Assembly (NCBI GenBank): GCA_002712335.1
Contig: PATI01000008.1
Coordinates: 66,999-74,226 of the forward strand
Direction: 5' to 3'
From: Rhodospirillaceae bacterium
GTDB taxonomy: Bacteria; Pseudomonadota; Alphaproteobacteria; MPNO01; UBA2964
DNA: 7,228 bases
In this document: positions 1-5,482 of the stretch, one piece after another
Position numbering within the stretch: position 1 is the first letter of the stretch
Layout of the letters: the number at the start of each line of letters is the position of its first letter
The notes under the pieces: model-generated
Databases searched by the model: none
What the model was told of the DNA's origin: nothing
The model's input: the letters and a program-made list of their open reading frames with translations, nothing else
Program-made: the position numbers and the translations under genes

Positions 1-107
1 GGGGTTTATCCTTTAGAGAAATATAAATGATCAAATTTGCAACGTTTGTAGGGGTGAAGCTTTCTCAAGGCTGAGCTGTTCTATGACCAAAATATATATA
101 AGTAACC
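1..107. other. Short flank downstream of the DUF3501 gene, no complete gene
   Basis: These bases follow the DUF3501 stop codon on the minus strand and hold no reading frame I can support. A TA-rich run lies at about 91-100. A short CTCA/TGAG inverted repeat at about 64-75 has no following T run on either strand, so no terminator can be called. Read on the minus strand, an AAAGGA motif lies at about 10-15. It could be a ribosome binding site for a further minus-strand gene starting at or just beyond the window edge, but that gene is not visible. Confidence 0.3.
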
Positions 108-692
108 CTAATTAAAATCCTCTGCTAACGCTGAACGGACATGGGAAGGCACGCCGGCCATGTGGCGATAGTTTTTATGACCAATGGACAAAATTATATC
201 ATTAACTGGATTCTTGAAATCTGATATTTCGACCGCAGTAAAAGGAAAACGGAGAAATTGCACAGATGATGCCTTACCATCTGCGGTGGTCCTATCAAGG
301 TCCTCTTCAGCCACCCCTTTTATAACAGAGTTGTCTACAGTCAAAGTAATAGTTTCCTCAAACCCGCCCAACTTTGAAAGTAGCGCAGAGCGCCGTTCAG
401 GATCACCAACCTCAATCATTACTGTTGCGACTAATTCATGTCCATTGGGGATAAGAGGGTTATAAGCTTTCAATTCGCCATCAATTTGATCAACACCACC
501 TTTTTCAATATAAAGCATCTCATGGACTTGGAACCACATTGTGTTGTAGCTTTCAAAATAGAATGTACAAGCAGGACCAACCTCTATACGCCGATTTTTT
601 TTCTCATCAGCTAATTTTTTAGCATGTTCTCTCCTGATAGCGGCATAGTGAGACATCGTCATTATATCTTGGTGTAAGATTTCTCGCTGCAT
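108..692 (-). CDS. DUF3501 family protein
   Basis: This 194-residue protein of unknown function matches the DUF3501 family. Recognisable conserved stretches are VGP..TFYFES at residues 38-48, the Q-x-H-E-M-L segment at 55-60, YNPLIPNGHEL at 78-87, the ATVMIEVGD strand at 89-97, and the C-terminal H-K-N-Y-R-H motif at 172-177 with an R..LAEDF end. No signal peptide or membrane segment is seen, so it is probably cytoplasmic. The ATG at 692 is supported by an AAGGG ribosome binding site 8 bases upstream. It is the last gene of a rubrerythrin / Fe-S protein / DUF3501 series and starts only 12 bases after the Fe-S gene ends, so the two are probably co-transcribed. From context I infer a part in the same redox process. 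The conserved histidines and acidic residues could bind metal, but nothing in the sequence proves it. The family call is firm; the function is unknown. Confidence 0.88.
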   Translation of the reverse strand: MQREILHQDIMTMSHYAAIRREHAKKLADEKKNRRIEVGPACTFYFESYNTMWFQVHEMLYIEKGGVDQIDGELKAYNPLIPNGHELVATVMIEVGDPERRSALLSKLGGFEETITLTVDNSVIKGVAEEDLDRTTADGKASSVQFLRFPFTAVEISDFKNPVNDIILSIGHKNYRHMAGVPSHVRSALAEDFN

Positions 693-700
693 AGTATAAA

Positions 701-705
701 CCCTT
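701..705 (-). promoter_or_regulatory. Ribosome binding site of the DUF3501 gene, overlapping the upstream stop
   Basis: On the minus strand the sequence reads TGAAGGG followed by 8 bases and ATG. The first A of AAGGG is the last base of the TGA stop of the Fe-S protein gene. A ribosome ending on that gene would lie on the next gene's binding site, which suggests translational coupling. Confidence 0.6.
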
Positions 706-2051
706 CAAAAACCGTACGATTTTGCTAAAATCTCTATTGGATGAGGAACTGTATCAGGGAGATCTCCCTCTTCACCATCTTCTTTGAGCTGTTTCATCCC
801 TTGTCTAATGTGTATTCCAGCAAGGGGGCATTCTGACACAACTTCACTAGATTTTTTTTCTAAAGCAGTCCGCGCAACAGGCTTGCCAATTTTTAGAGCG
901 GTATCAAAGTTCTCTTTCATCATGCCCCAAGAACCGCCATGGCCCGAACATCGCTCAATAACCTTAACATCTGAATCTGGAAGTAATTTAAGCATTTCTG
1001 CTGCTTTAGGGCCCATATTTTGAGCTCGAGCATGACAAGCTAGATGTAAAGTGACGGGTCTTGGAGTTGAAACCATTCCATCTGCAAGGCCTTCATTCTT
1101 AGATATCTCGACTATGTACTCCGAAATATCCTTAGTAGCTTCAGACAAACGTTTGATGTTTTCATCATCGGGTAAAATAAGTGGCCACTCAAACTTTAGC
1201 ATCAACGCGCAACTTGGTATTAAAGCGATAATATCATATCCCTTATCGACCCAAGGCAGTAGTGTGGTAGCTACCTCTTTTGCATTTATAGCTACAGCCG
1301 CAATATCACCGTGTTCTAACTTCGGCATTCCGCAACATTTAGGATAAATTAATTCAGTCTCAACGCCGTTTATAGAAAGTACTTTCTCAGCGGCGGATCC
1401 AATCTTTGAGTTATTATAATTCACAAAACAAGTTGCGTATAGAACAGCTTTTCGACCAAAAGCTGGTGCGGCCTTATTTACTTTCGATTTTGTTGTTTTG
1501 AATTGAGATGAAATAGTCTTTGCTTGATATTTAGGTAAATCCGCCTCTTTATCTATACCAGAAACAGCCTGCATTATCGGTCGGGTTAATTTATTTTCCG
1601 TTTTGGTTCCCCAATTCACCAGCCCAGCAACAGGTCGGGCAATTTTACCATTTCGATCAGTTTCCGTAATTTGTTTCGTTGCAAAAGAGATTTGGCCATT
1701 ACGATGCTCTATCGCCCTATAACGTAGCATAAGGTGAGGAAAATCTAAGTTGAATTCATGTGGTGGCACATAGGGACACTTAGTCATAAAACACATATCA
1801 CATAGAGTACAAGCATCGATGGCTGGTTTAAAATCCTCACTTGAAACTGAGTCCAGCTCGCCCGTCTTCGAATCATCAATTAGATCAAAAAGTTTAGGAA
1901 AAGTATCGCAAAGATTAAAACAACGTCGGCAACCATGGCAGATGTCGAATACACGCCGCAATTCTTGATCTAACTTCTCGCCATCATAAAAATCGGGATT
2001 ATTCCAATCGATCGGATGACGTATCGGTGCCTCTAAACTTCCTTCAGACAT
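705..2051 (-). CDS. Fe-S oxidoreductase of the heterodisulfide reductase / GlpC-like CCG-domain type
   Basis: This 448-residue protein probably carries electrons through several Fe-S clusters in the cytoplasm. Counting from the ATG at 2051, cysteines at 38, 41, 44 and 48 form one ferredoxin-like CxxCxxCxxxC cluster, and cysteines at 81, 84, 87 and 92 (followed by Pro) form another. A first CCG-type domain has Cys208, the pair Cys239-Cys240-Gly and Cys281. The second has Cys339, a variant Cys368-Ser-Gly-His-Gly-Gly in place of CCG, and Cys408-Pro. CCG domains are known from HdrB, GlpC and LutA-type proteins, where they bind a cluster or disulfide-related site. An in-frame GTG at 2078 would add nine residues but has no ribosome binding site. 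The ATG at 2051 has GGGGA at suitable spacing and begins a more family-like N-terminus. It lies between rubrerythrin and DUF3501 and may be the electron donor to the rubrerythrin (inference). No membrane segment is evident. Confidence 0.87.
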   Translation of the reverse strand: MSEGSLEAPIRHPIDWNNPDFYDGEKLDQELRRVFDICHGCRRCFNLCDTFPKLFDLIDDSKTGELDSVSSEDFKPAIDACTLCDMCFMTKCPYVPPHEFNLDFPHLMLRYRAIEHRNGQISFATKQITETDRNGKIARPVAGLVNWGTKTENKLTRPIMQAVSGIDKEADLPKYQAKTISSQFKTTKSKVNKAAPAFGRKAVLYATCFVNYNNSKIGSAAEKVLSINGVETELIYPKCCGMPKLEHGDIAAVAINAKEVATTLLPWVDKGYDIIALIPSCALMLKFEWPLILPDDENIKRLSEATKDISEYIVEISKNEGLADGMVSTPRPVTLHLACHARAQNMGPKAAEMLKLLPDSDVKVIERCSGHGGSWGMMKENFDTALKIGKPVARTALEKKSSEVVSECPLAGIHIRQGMKQLKEDGEEGDLPDTVPHPIEILAKSYGF

Positions 2052-2060
2052 CCTTTGATA

Positions 2061-2066
2061 TTCCCC
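2061..2066 (-). promoter_or_regulatory. Ribosome binding site favouring the ATG at 2051
   Basis: On the minus strand GGGGAA ends 9 bases before the ATG at 2051. A second AAAGG touches the ATG directly and is too close to act. The alternative GTG at 2078 has no purine-rich motif at useful spacing. This is the reason for choosing the shorter protein. Confidence 0.45.
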
Positions 2067-2090
2067 ATTAAATAGCACAGCGCTATACTG

Positions 2091-2111
2091 TCTAGAATCA
2101 TTATTTCTAGA
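2091..2111. promoter_or_regulatory. Perfect inverted repeat, possible operator before the Fe-S protein gene
   Basis: The two 7-base arms TCTAGAA (2091-2097) and TTCTAGA (2105-2111) are exact reverse complements separated by 7 bases. The site lies 40-60 bases upstream of the Fe-S gene's ATG. On the minus strand a loose promoter can be drawn with TTGTTT as the -35 and AATAAT as the -10, the latter inside the repeat, where a bound protein would block transcription. The arms resemble those of the Irr iron-control element (TTTAGAA-N3-TTCTAAA, as I recall it), but the spacer here is longer, so that assignment is doubtful. A hairpin role in RNA is also possible. Confidence 0.4.
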
Positions 2112-2138
2112 ATAGCTATCGAAACAATTACAAATAGA

Positions 2139-2166
2139 TATGTGAAGAAATTATAAACTCCACATA
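2139..2166 (-). other. Imperfect hairpin between the rubrerythrin and Fe-S genes
   Basis: In the minus-strand RNA, bases 2166-2158 pair with 2147-2139 in a nine-pair stem containing one G-U, around a 10-base AU-only loop. It begins 12 bases after the rubrerythrin stop. The stem is AU-rich and is followed by UCUAUUUGU rather than a clean U run, so it is not a standard terminator. It could be a partial terminator or a 3'-end stabiliser that lets rubrerythrin be made in excess of the downstream genes (inference). Confidence 0.3.
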
Positions 2167-2178
2167 AAGCATCAGATT

Positions 2179-2598
2179 TTAGTCGAGTTCGTCAAATGCC
2201 TTCTGGAAACGACCAGCATGGGATTTTTCCGCCTTAGCTAAAGTCTCAAACCAACTTGCTATCTCATCAAAACCCTCATCACGTGCTTCTCGGGCCATAC
2301 CGGGGTACATATCGGTATATTCATGCGTCTCACCAGCAACCGCCGCCTTGAGATTGTCTGCAGTAGTTCCTATAGGCTCACCTGTCGCAGGATCACCGGT
2401 TTCTTCCAGATATTCTAAGTGGCCATGTGCGTGTCCGGTTTCACCTTCCGCAGTTGAACGGAAAACTGCTGCTACATCGTTATAACCCTCTACATCAGCT
2501 TTTTGAGCAAAATACAAATATCTCCGGTTGGCTTGGGATTCCCCTGCAAACGCCGCTTTTAAATTATCTTCAGTTTTAGTTCCTTTTAACGATGGCAT
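2179..2598 (-). CDS. rbr: Rubrerythrin, rubredoxin-less form
   Basis: This 139-residue ferritin-like diiron protein probably reduces hydrogen peroxide in the cytoplasm. The expected iron ligands are visible: Glu20, the Glu53-x-x-His56 pair, Glu90 with Glu93, and Glu124-x-x-His127. Classical rubrerythrins of about 190 residues end in a rubredoxin domain with two CxxC motifs. This one stops after the four-helix bundle and contains no cysteine, so it needs an outside electron donor. The two halves resemble each other strongly ([10 protein letters not shown] at 11-20, [10 protein letters not shown] at 81-90), which reflects the helix-pair duplication of the fold. The ATG at 2598 has a strong GAGGAG site upstream. 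It is first in the series with the Fe-S and DUF3501 genes, and the 123-base gap ahead of it probably holds its promoter. The family is firm; peroxidase activity is inferred from the family. Confidence 0.93.
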   Translation of the reverse strand: MPSLKGTKTEDNLKAAFAGESQANRRYLYFAQKADVEGYNDVAAVFRSTAEGETGHAHGHLEYLEETGDPATGEPIGTTADNLKAAVAGETHEYTDMYPGMAREARDEGFDEIASWFETLAKAEKSHAGRFQKAFDELD

Positions 2599-2658
2599 CG
2601 TATTCTCCTCTTCCCTTCGCTAGTGAATGTTTATTTCATTACTAATCTATAACTTTAA

Positions 2659-2676
2659 TGTAAGAATTAATTTACA
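2659..2676. promoter_or_regulatory. Short inverted repeat upstream of rubrerythrin
   Basis: TGTAA (2659-2663) and TTACA (2672-2676) form 5-base arms around 8 bases. It lies just downstream of the candidate promoter at 2687-2714, where a repressor could act. The arms are short and the region is AT-rich, so chance is a serious alternative. Confidence 0.25.
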
Positions 2677-2686
2677 AATTTGAAGC

Positions 2687-2714
2687 ACTATAAAGTAGAA
2701 AAAAAATTTGAGAA
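2687..2714 (-). promoter_or_regulatory. Candidate promoter of the rubrerythrin gene
   Basis: On the minus strand TTCTCA (2714-2709) and TATAGT (2692-2687) are separated by 16 bases, giving four and five matches to the sigma-70 -35 and -10 boxes. The spacer contains eight consecutive T. A 7-base inverted repeat, ATAAAGT at 2690-2696 (plus strand) with ACTTTAT at 2715-2721, encloses most of the element. The T run lies in its loop rather than after a stem, so this is not a usual terminator for fabI. AT-richness makes chance matches easy. Confidence 0.3.
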
Positions 2715-2721
2715 ACTTTAT

Positions 2722-3537
2722 TTAATCCTTAATACTCGTTTCCCGATGACGAAGCAAATCAGGGACGCCAACGACATTATATCCGGCATCGACGTGAACT
2801 ACTTCCCCTGTAACACCAGATGACAGATCTGATAAAAGATAAAGACCTGCACCACCTACATCGTCCAGCAGAATGTTTTTACGCAAAGGTGAGTATTCTT
2901 CGTTCCACTTATAAACTTGTCTTGCACCGCCAACGGCGCTGCCAGCTAGCGTTCGCATGGGACCAGCAGAGATCGCGTTTACACGAATATCAGCGGGACC
3001 CAAATCTACAGCTAGATACTTTACACTAGCTTCGAGCGCGGCTTTTGCTACTCCCATAACATTGTAATTAGGCATGACACGCTCTGCCCCAGAATAAGTT
3101 AACGTTACAAGACTACCACCATTAGGCATTAATTTAGCAGCTTTATTTGCCAACGTAGTAAATGAAAAGCATGAAATATCAAGGGTTTTATTAAAATTAT
3201 CACGGCTTGTTTCTAAGTATTTTCCCGTTAATTCATCTTTATCCGAATAGGCTACCGAATGGACCAAGAAGTCTAGATTACCCCAGGCTTCCTTGATCTC
3301 GTTGAAAACTGAATCGATACTAACATCGTCACCAACATCACAAGATAAAATAACTTTAGAGTCCAAAGACTTAGCGAGGGGAATAACACGCTTCGCAAAC
3401 CCTTCTCCTTGGTATGTAAAAGCTAATTCCGCGCCATTCTCCGCCGCCGCCTTTGCTATACCCCAAGCAATTGAATGATCGTTCGCTACACCGAAAACCA
3501 ATCCTCGTTTGCCCATCATTAATTTCGTTTTTGACAT
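2722..3537 (-). CDS. fabI: Enoyl-[acyl-carrier-protein] reductase (NADH), FabI
   Basis: This 271-residue enzyme of the short-chain dehydrogenase superfamily reduces trans-2-enoyl-ACP to acyl-ACP, the last step of each elongation round of type II fatty acid synthesis in the cytoplasm. The N-terminal nucleotide-binding segment GLVFGVANDHSIAWGIA (residues 12-28) is the FabI form of the Rossmann glycine motif. The catalytic residues match the family: Tyr148 and Tyr158 with Lys165 (Y-x6-K), corresponding to Tyr146, Tyr156 and Lys163 in E. coli. The substrate loop around IRVNAISAGPMRTLA (184-198) and the C-terminal G-Y-N-V-V-G end are also typical. Length is normal for alphaproteobacterial FabI. 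It starts 16 bases after the fabB stop and is the last gene of the fabA-fabB-fabI operon. Its leader is A-rich with only a weak ribosome binding site, so it may rely on coupling to fabB translation. Confidence 0.95.
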   Translation of the reverse strand: MSKTKLMMGKRGLVFGVANDHSIAWGIAKAAAENGAELAFTYQGEGFAKRVIPLAKSLDSKVILSCDVGDDVSIDSVFNEIKEAWGNLDFLVHSVAYSDKDELTGKYLETSRDNFNKTLDISCFSFTTLANKAAKLMPNGGSLVTLTYSGAERVMPNYNVMGVAKAALEASVKYLAVDLGPADIRVNAISAGPMRTLAGSAVGGARQVYKWNEEYSPLRKNILLDDVGGAGLYLLSDLSSGVTGEVVHVDAGYNVVGVPDLLRHRETSIKD

Positions 3538-3553
3538 ATTCTTTTTTTTTTAA
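3538..3553 (-). promoter_or_regulatory. A-rich fabB-fabI junction with a run of ten A
   Basis: Between the fabB stop and the fabI ATG the minus strand reads TT, then ten A, then GAAT. There is no GGAG-type motif; only AAGA just before the start could pair weakly with the ribosome. A-rich leaders can be bound by ribosomal protein S1, and long A runs are prone to slippage. Any effect here is inference. Confidence 0.4.
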
Positions 3554-4780
3554 TCATGCGTCCCGCAATGATGTAAAAGTGAGTGAGGCATTAGTACCTC
3601 CAAATCCAAAACTATTGGATAAAGCACATCCTATTTCCACATTATCCCGGCGCTTCGTTACCAATGGCATGTCCCCCACCTCGGGATCCATATTTTCAAC
3701 ATTGGCCGATGCTGAAATAAAACTATGTTCCATCATTAACAATGTATAGATCGCTTCATGAACACCCGTCGCTCCAAGAGAATGCCCCGTTAAGGATTTA
3801 GTTGAACTAAATGCAGGTATAGCGTTTCGTTTGCCAAAAACCTCTCGCAACGCGGCCAGTTCCTTTACATCACCAACCGGTGTAGAAGTTCCATGTGTAT
3901 TTATATAATCTACTGGTCTATCAACGTTTTCCAATGCCATATTCATACAGCGCACAGCACCCTCGCCAGAGGGTTGCACCATATCATAACCATCTGAAGT
4001 AGCACCGTATCCAGCCACTTCCCCGTAAATATTAGCTCCTCGTGACATAGCATGCCCCAATTCTTCAAGAACAAGGACCCCACCACCACCAGCAATAACA
4101 AAACCATCTCTATCTGAATCAAAAGGTCGGGATGCTTTTGTTGGAATACTATTATAGCTGCCCGAAAGAGCAGGCATTGCATCAAATAGAACCGTCATCG
4201 TCCAATCTAACTCTTCGCCTCCACCAGCAAATACAATATCCTGTTTTCCGAGCTGGATTAGTTCAGCAGCGTTCCCGATACAATGCGCACTGGTAGCACA
4301 AGCAGAACTGATTGAATAATTGATACCTTTTATTTTAAAGGCCGTCGCCAAGGTTGCCGAATTAGTGCTGGACATAGTCCTCGGCACCATAAAAGGGCCC
4401 ACCTTTTTAGCGCTCGAATTACGTGCCGTATCAAAAGCAATAAGTAGGTTTTTTGTAGAAGGCCCCCCCGAACCCATAATCAACCCTGTACGATCATTGG
4501 ATACTTCATCGACTTGAAGACCAGAATCCTCTATTGCCTGAGCCATAGCTATATAATTATATGCGGCACCATCCCCCATGAATCTGCGTTTTTTCCTATC
4601 AATAAATCTATCCAAATCTATCTTTGGCGCTCCATGAACATGACTACGAAACCCCCGCTCCGCGTATTCCGGGGCAAATGAAATACCGGATGTGCCATTT
4701 TTTAGCGATTCCGTTACTTCTAATTTGTCATTGCCAATACTGGAAACAACTCCTATTCCCGTCACCACTACTCGTTTCAT
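3554..4780 (-). CDS. fabB: 3-oxoacyl-[acyl-carrier-protein] synthase I, FabB
   Basis: This 408-residue condensing enzyme joins malonyl-ACP to acyl-ACP, including the cis-3-decenoyl-ACP made by FabA, and so commits carbon to unsaturated fatty acids. From the ATG at 4780 the Cys-His-His triad is Cys161 ([12 protein letters not shown]), His296 ([11 protein letters not shown]) and His333 ([13 protein letters not shown]), with Lys328 before the last. The C-terminal NSFGFGGTN glycine-rich motif is present. KAS I rather than KAS II (FabF) is favoured by the [14 protein letters not shown] active-site context, the length and the adjacent fabA. An open frame runs 20 codons further upstream, but it overlaps fabA and is unlike the family, whereas [10 protein letters not shown] is the standard N-terminus and has a GAGG site 5 bases ahead. 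It starts 7 bases after the fabA stop and is followed by fabI. Confidence 0.95.
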   Translation of the reverse strand: MKRVVVTGIGVVSSIGNDKLEVTESLKNGTSGISFAPEYAERGFRSHVHGAPKIDLDRFIDRKKRRFMGDGAAYNYIAMAQAIEDSGLQVDEVSNDRTGLIMGSGGPSTKNLLIAFDTARNSSAKKVGPFMVPRTMSSTNSATLATAFKIKGINYSISSACATSAHCIGNAAELIQLGKQDIVFAGGGEELDWTMTVLFDAMPALSGSYNSIPTKASRPFDSDRDGFVIAGGGGVLVLEELGHAMSRGANIYGEVAGYGATSDGYDMVQPSGEGAVRCMNMALENVDRPVDYINTHGTSTPVGDVKELAALREVFGKRNAIPAFSSTKSLTGHSLGATGVHEAIYTLLMMEHSFISASANVENMDPEVGDMPLVTKRRDNVEIGCALSNSFGFGGTNASLTFTSLRDA

Positions 4781-4785
4781 AAATA

Positions 4786-4789
4786 CCTC
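4786..4789 (-). promoter_or_regulatory. fabB ribosome binding site overlapping the fabA stop codon
   Basis: The minus strand reads ATG-TGA-GG-TATTT-ATG: the last Met codon and stop of fabA, then the fabB start. GAGG is formed partly from the TGA stop, 5 bases before the ATG. This fixes the fabB start at 4780 and suggests coupled translation of the two partner enzymes. Confidence 0.65.
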
Positions 4790-5309
4790 ACATTTGATCA
4801 GTGGAAGTAAACACCCCCACCCGTAGATCTTGAGCCTCATACACTATTTGCCCATCAACATCTAAATTTCCATTAGCAATGCTAATAGCAAAACCTCTTC
4901 TCAACACTCGTTTAATATCAACATTATAGGTGATAAGCTTCGATTCAGGTGTGATCTGCCCATTGAATTTTAATCCGCCCAAACCTAATGCTCGGCCCCG
5001 GCCCGGAGCCCCCAACCAACCAAGATGAAAGCCAACTAACTGCCATAAAGCATCCAGCCCTAAACATCCAGGCATAACCTGATCATTCTCGAAATGACAA
5101 GAAAAAAACCAAAGATCCGGTTTAACATCAAACTCCGCGGTAACAGAACCTTTGCCAAATTCACCGCCTGCGTTATTAATATTTGTAATGCGATCAAACA
5201 TCAACATTGGCGGCAAAGGCAACTGCGCGTTGCCTTCTCCGAACAATCGCCCATGACCACAATCGATCAAATCATCATATGTAAAACTACTGCGATCGCT
5301 TATGCTCAT
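4788..5309 (-). CDS. fabA: 3-hydroxydecanoyl-[acyl-carrier-protein] dehydratase/isomerase, FabA
   Basis: This 173-residue hot-dog-fold enzyme dehydrates 3-hydroxydecanoyl-ACP and isomerises the trans-2 product to cis-3-decenoyl-ACP, the branch point of anaerobic unsaturated fatty acid synthesis. From the ATG at 5309 the catalytic His72 lies in [19 protein letters not shown] and the catalytic Asp86 in the following [21 protein letters not shown] near the N-terminus and KRVLRRGF, then [11 protein letters not shown], near the C-terminus are also family-like. The length matches E. coli FabA (about 171). The frame stays open to a TTG at 5384, but those 25 extra residues are unlike FabA and that start has no ribosome binding site. 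The ATG at 5309 has AAGGG 11 bases upstream and a second AGAAGG a little further away. It is the first gene of the fabA-fabB-fabI operon, with a candidate promoter upstream. Confidence 0.95.
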   Translation of the reverse strand: MSISDRSSFTYDDLIDCGHGRLFGEGNAQLPLPPMLMFDRITNINNAGGEFGKGSVTAEFDVKPDLWFFSCHFENDQVMPGCLGLDALWQLVGFHLGWLGAPGRGRALGLGGLKFNGQITPESKLITYNVDIKRVLRRGFAISIANGNLDVDGQIVYEAQDLRVGVFTSTDQM

Positions 5310-5437
5310 TGAAGTCGTAGCCCTTAACCTTCTTAGCCAATCACACCTAATTTCAAGCTGATGCGAAAAACAACCAGACATCAAAAAAAGTTATGTTGCT
5401 TCTATGATACAACCAACTTTCAGTTACCCCTATACTC

Positions 5438-5465
5438 TTTATATGAACTCTATTTAAATTGACCA
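5438..5465 (-). promoter_or_regulatory. Candidate promoter of the fabA-fabB-fabI operon
   Basis: In the gap between pnp and fabA, the minus strand carries TGGTCA (5465-5460) and TATAAA (5443-5438) with a 16-base spacer, giving four and five matches to the -35 and -10 boxes. It would yield a leader of about 120 bases before the fabA ATG. No clear pnp terminator is seen: the T6 run just after the pnp stop has no convincing stem, so read-through from pnp is possible. No strong operator-like repeat was found in this gap. Confidence 0.35.
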
Positions 5466-5482
5466 GTCCTAGTAATAAAAAA

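Noticed and set aside
184..465. Plus-strand open frame of 93 codons
   Set aside because: It lies wholly inside the DUF3501 gene on the opposite strand and its translation resembles no family. The same applies to the plus-strand frames inside the Fe-S gene (784-1023, 1051-1347), fabI/fabB (2820-3029, 3293-3478, 3453-3749, 4320-4517), fabA (5094-5312) and pnp (5459-5818, 5775-6161, 6223-6492, 6639-6842).
2052..2078. GTG start for the Fe-S protein gene
   Set aside because: It adds nine residues but has no ribosome binding site. It cannot be fully excluded.
3240..3255. Ala96 in FabI at the position of E. coli Gly93, a triclosan-resistance site
   Set aside because: Alanine at this position is normal in other sensitive FabI proteins such as that of Staphylococcus aureus, so it is not evidence of resistance.
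3943..4185. Minus-strand 80-codon frame inside fabB; likewise 6343-6669 inside pnp
   Set aside because: Each is a frame-shifted reading of a gene that is itself intact and fully family-like.
3554..4780. Calling the condensing enzyme FabF
   Set aside because: Active-site context, length and the tight pairing with fabA all favour FabB (KAS I).
5310..5384. 25-residue N-terminal extension of FabA from a TTG start
   Set aside because: No ribosome binding site, unlike the FabA N-terminus, and the ATG at 5309 gives the normal length.
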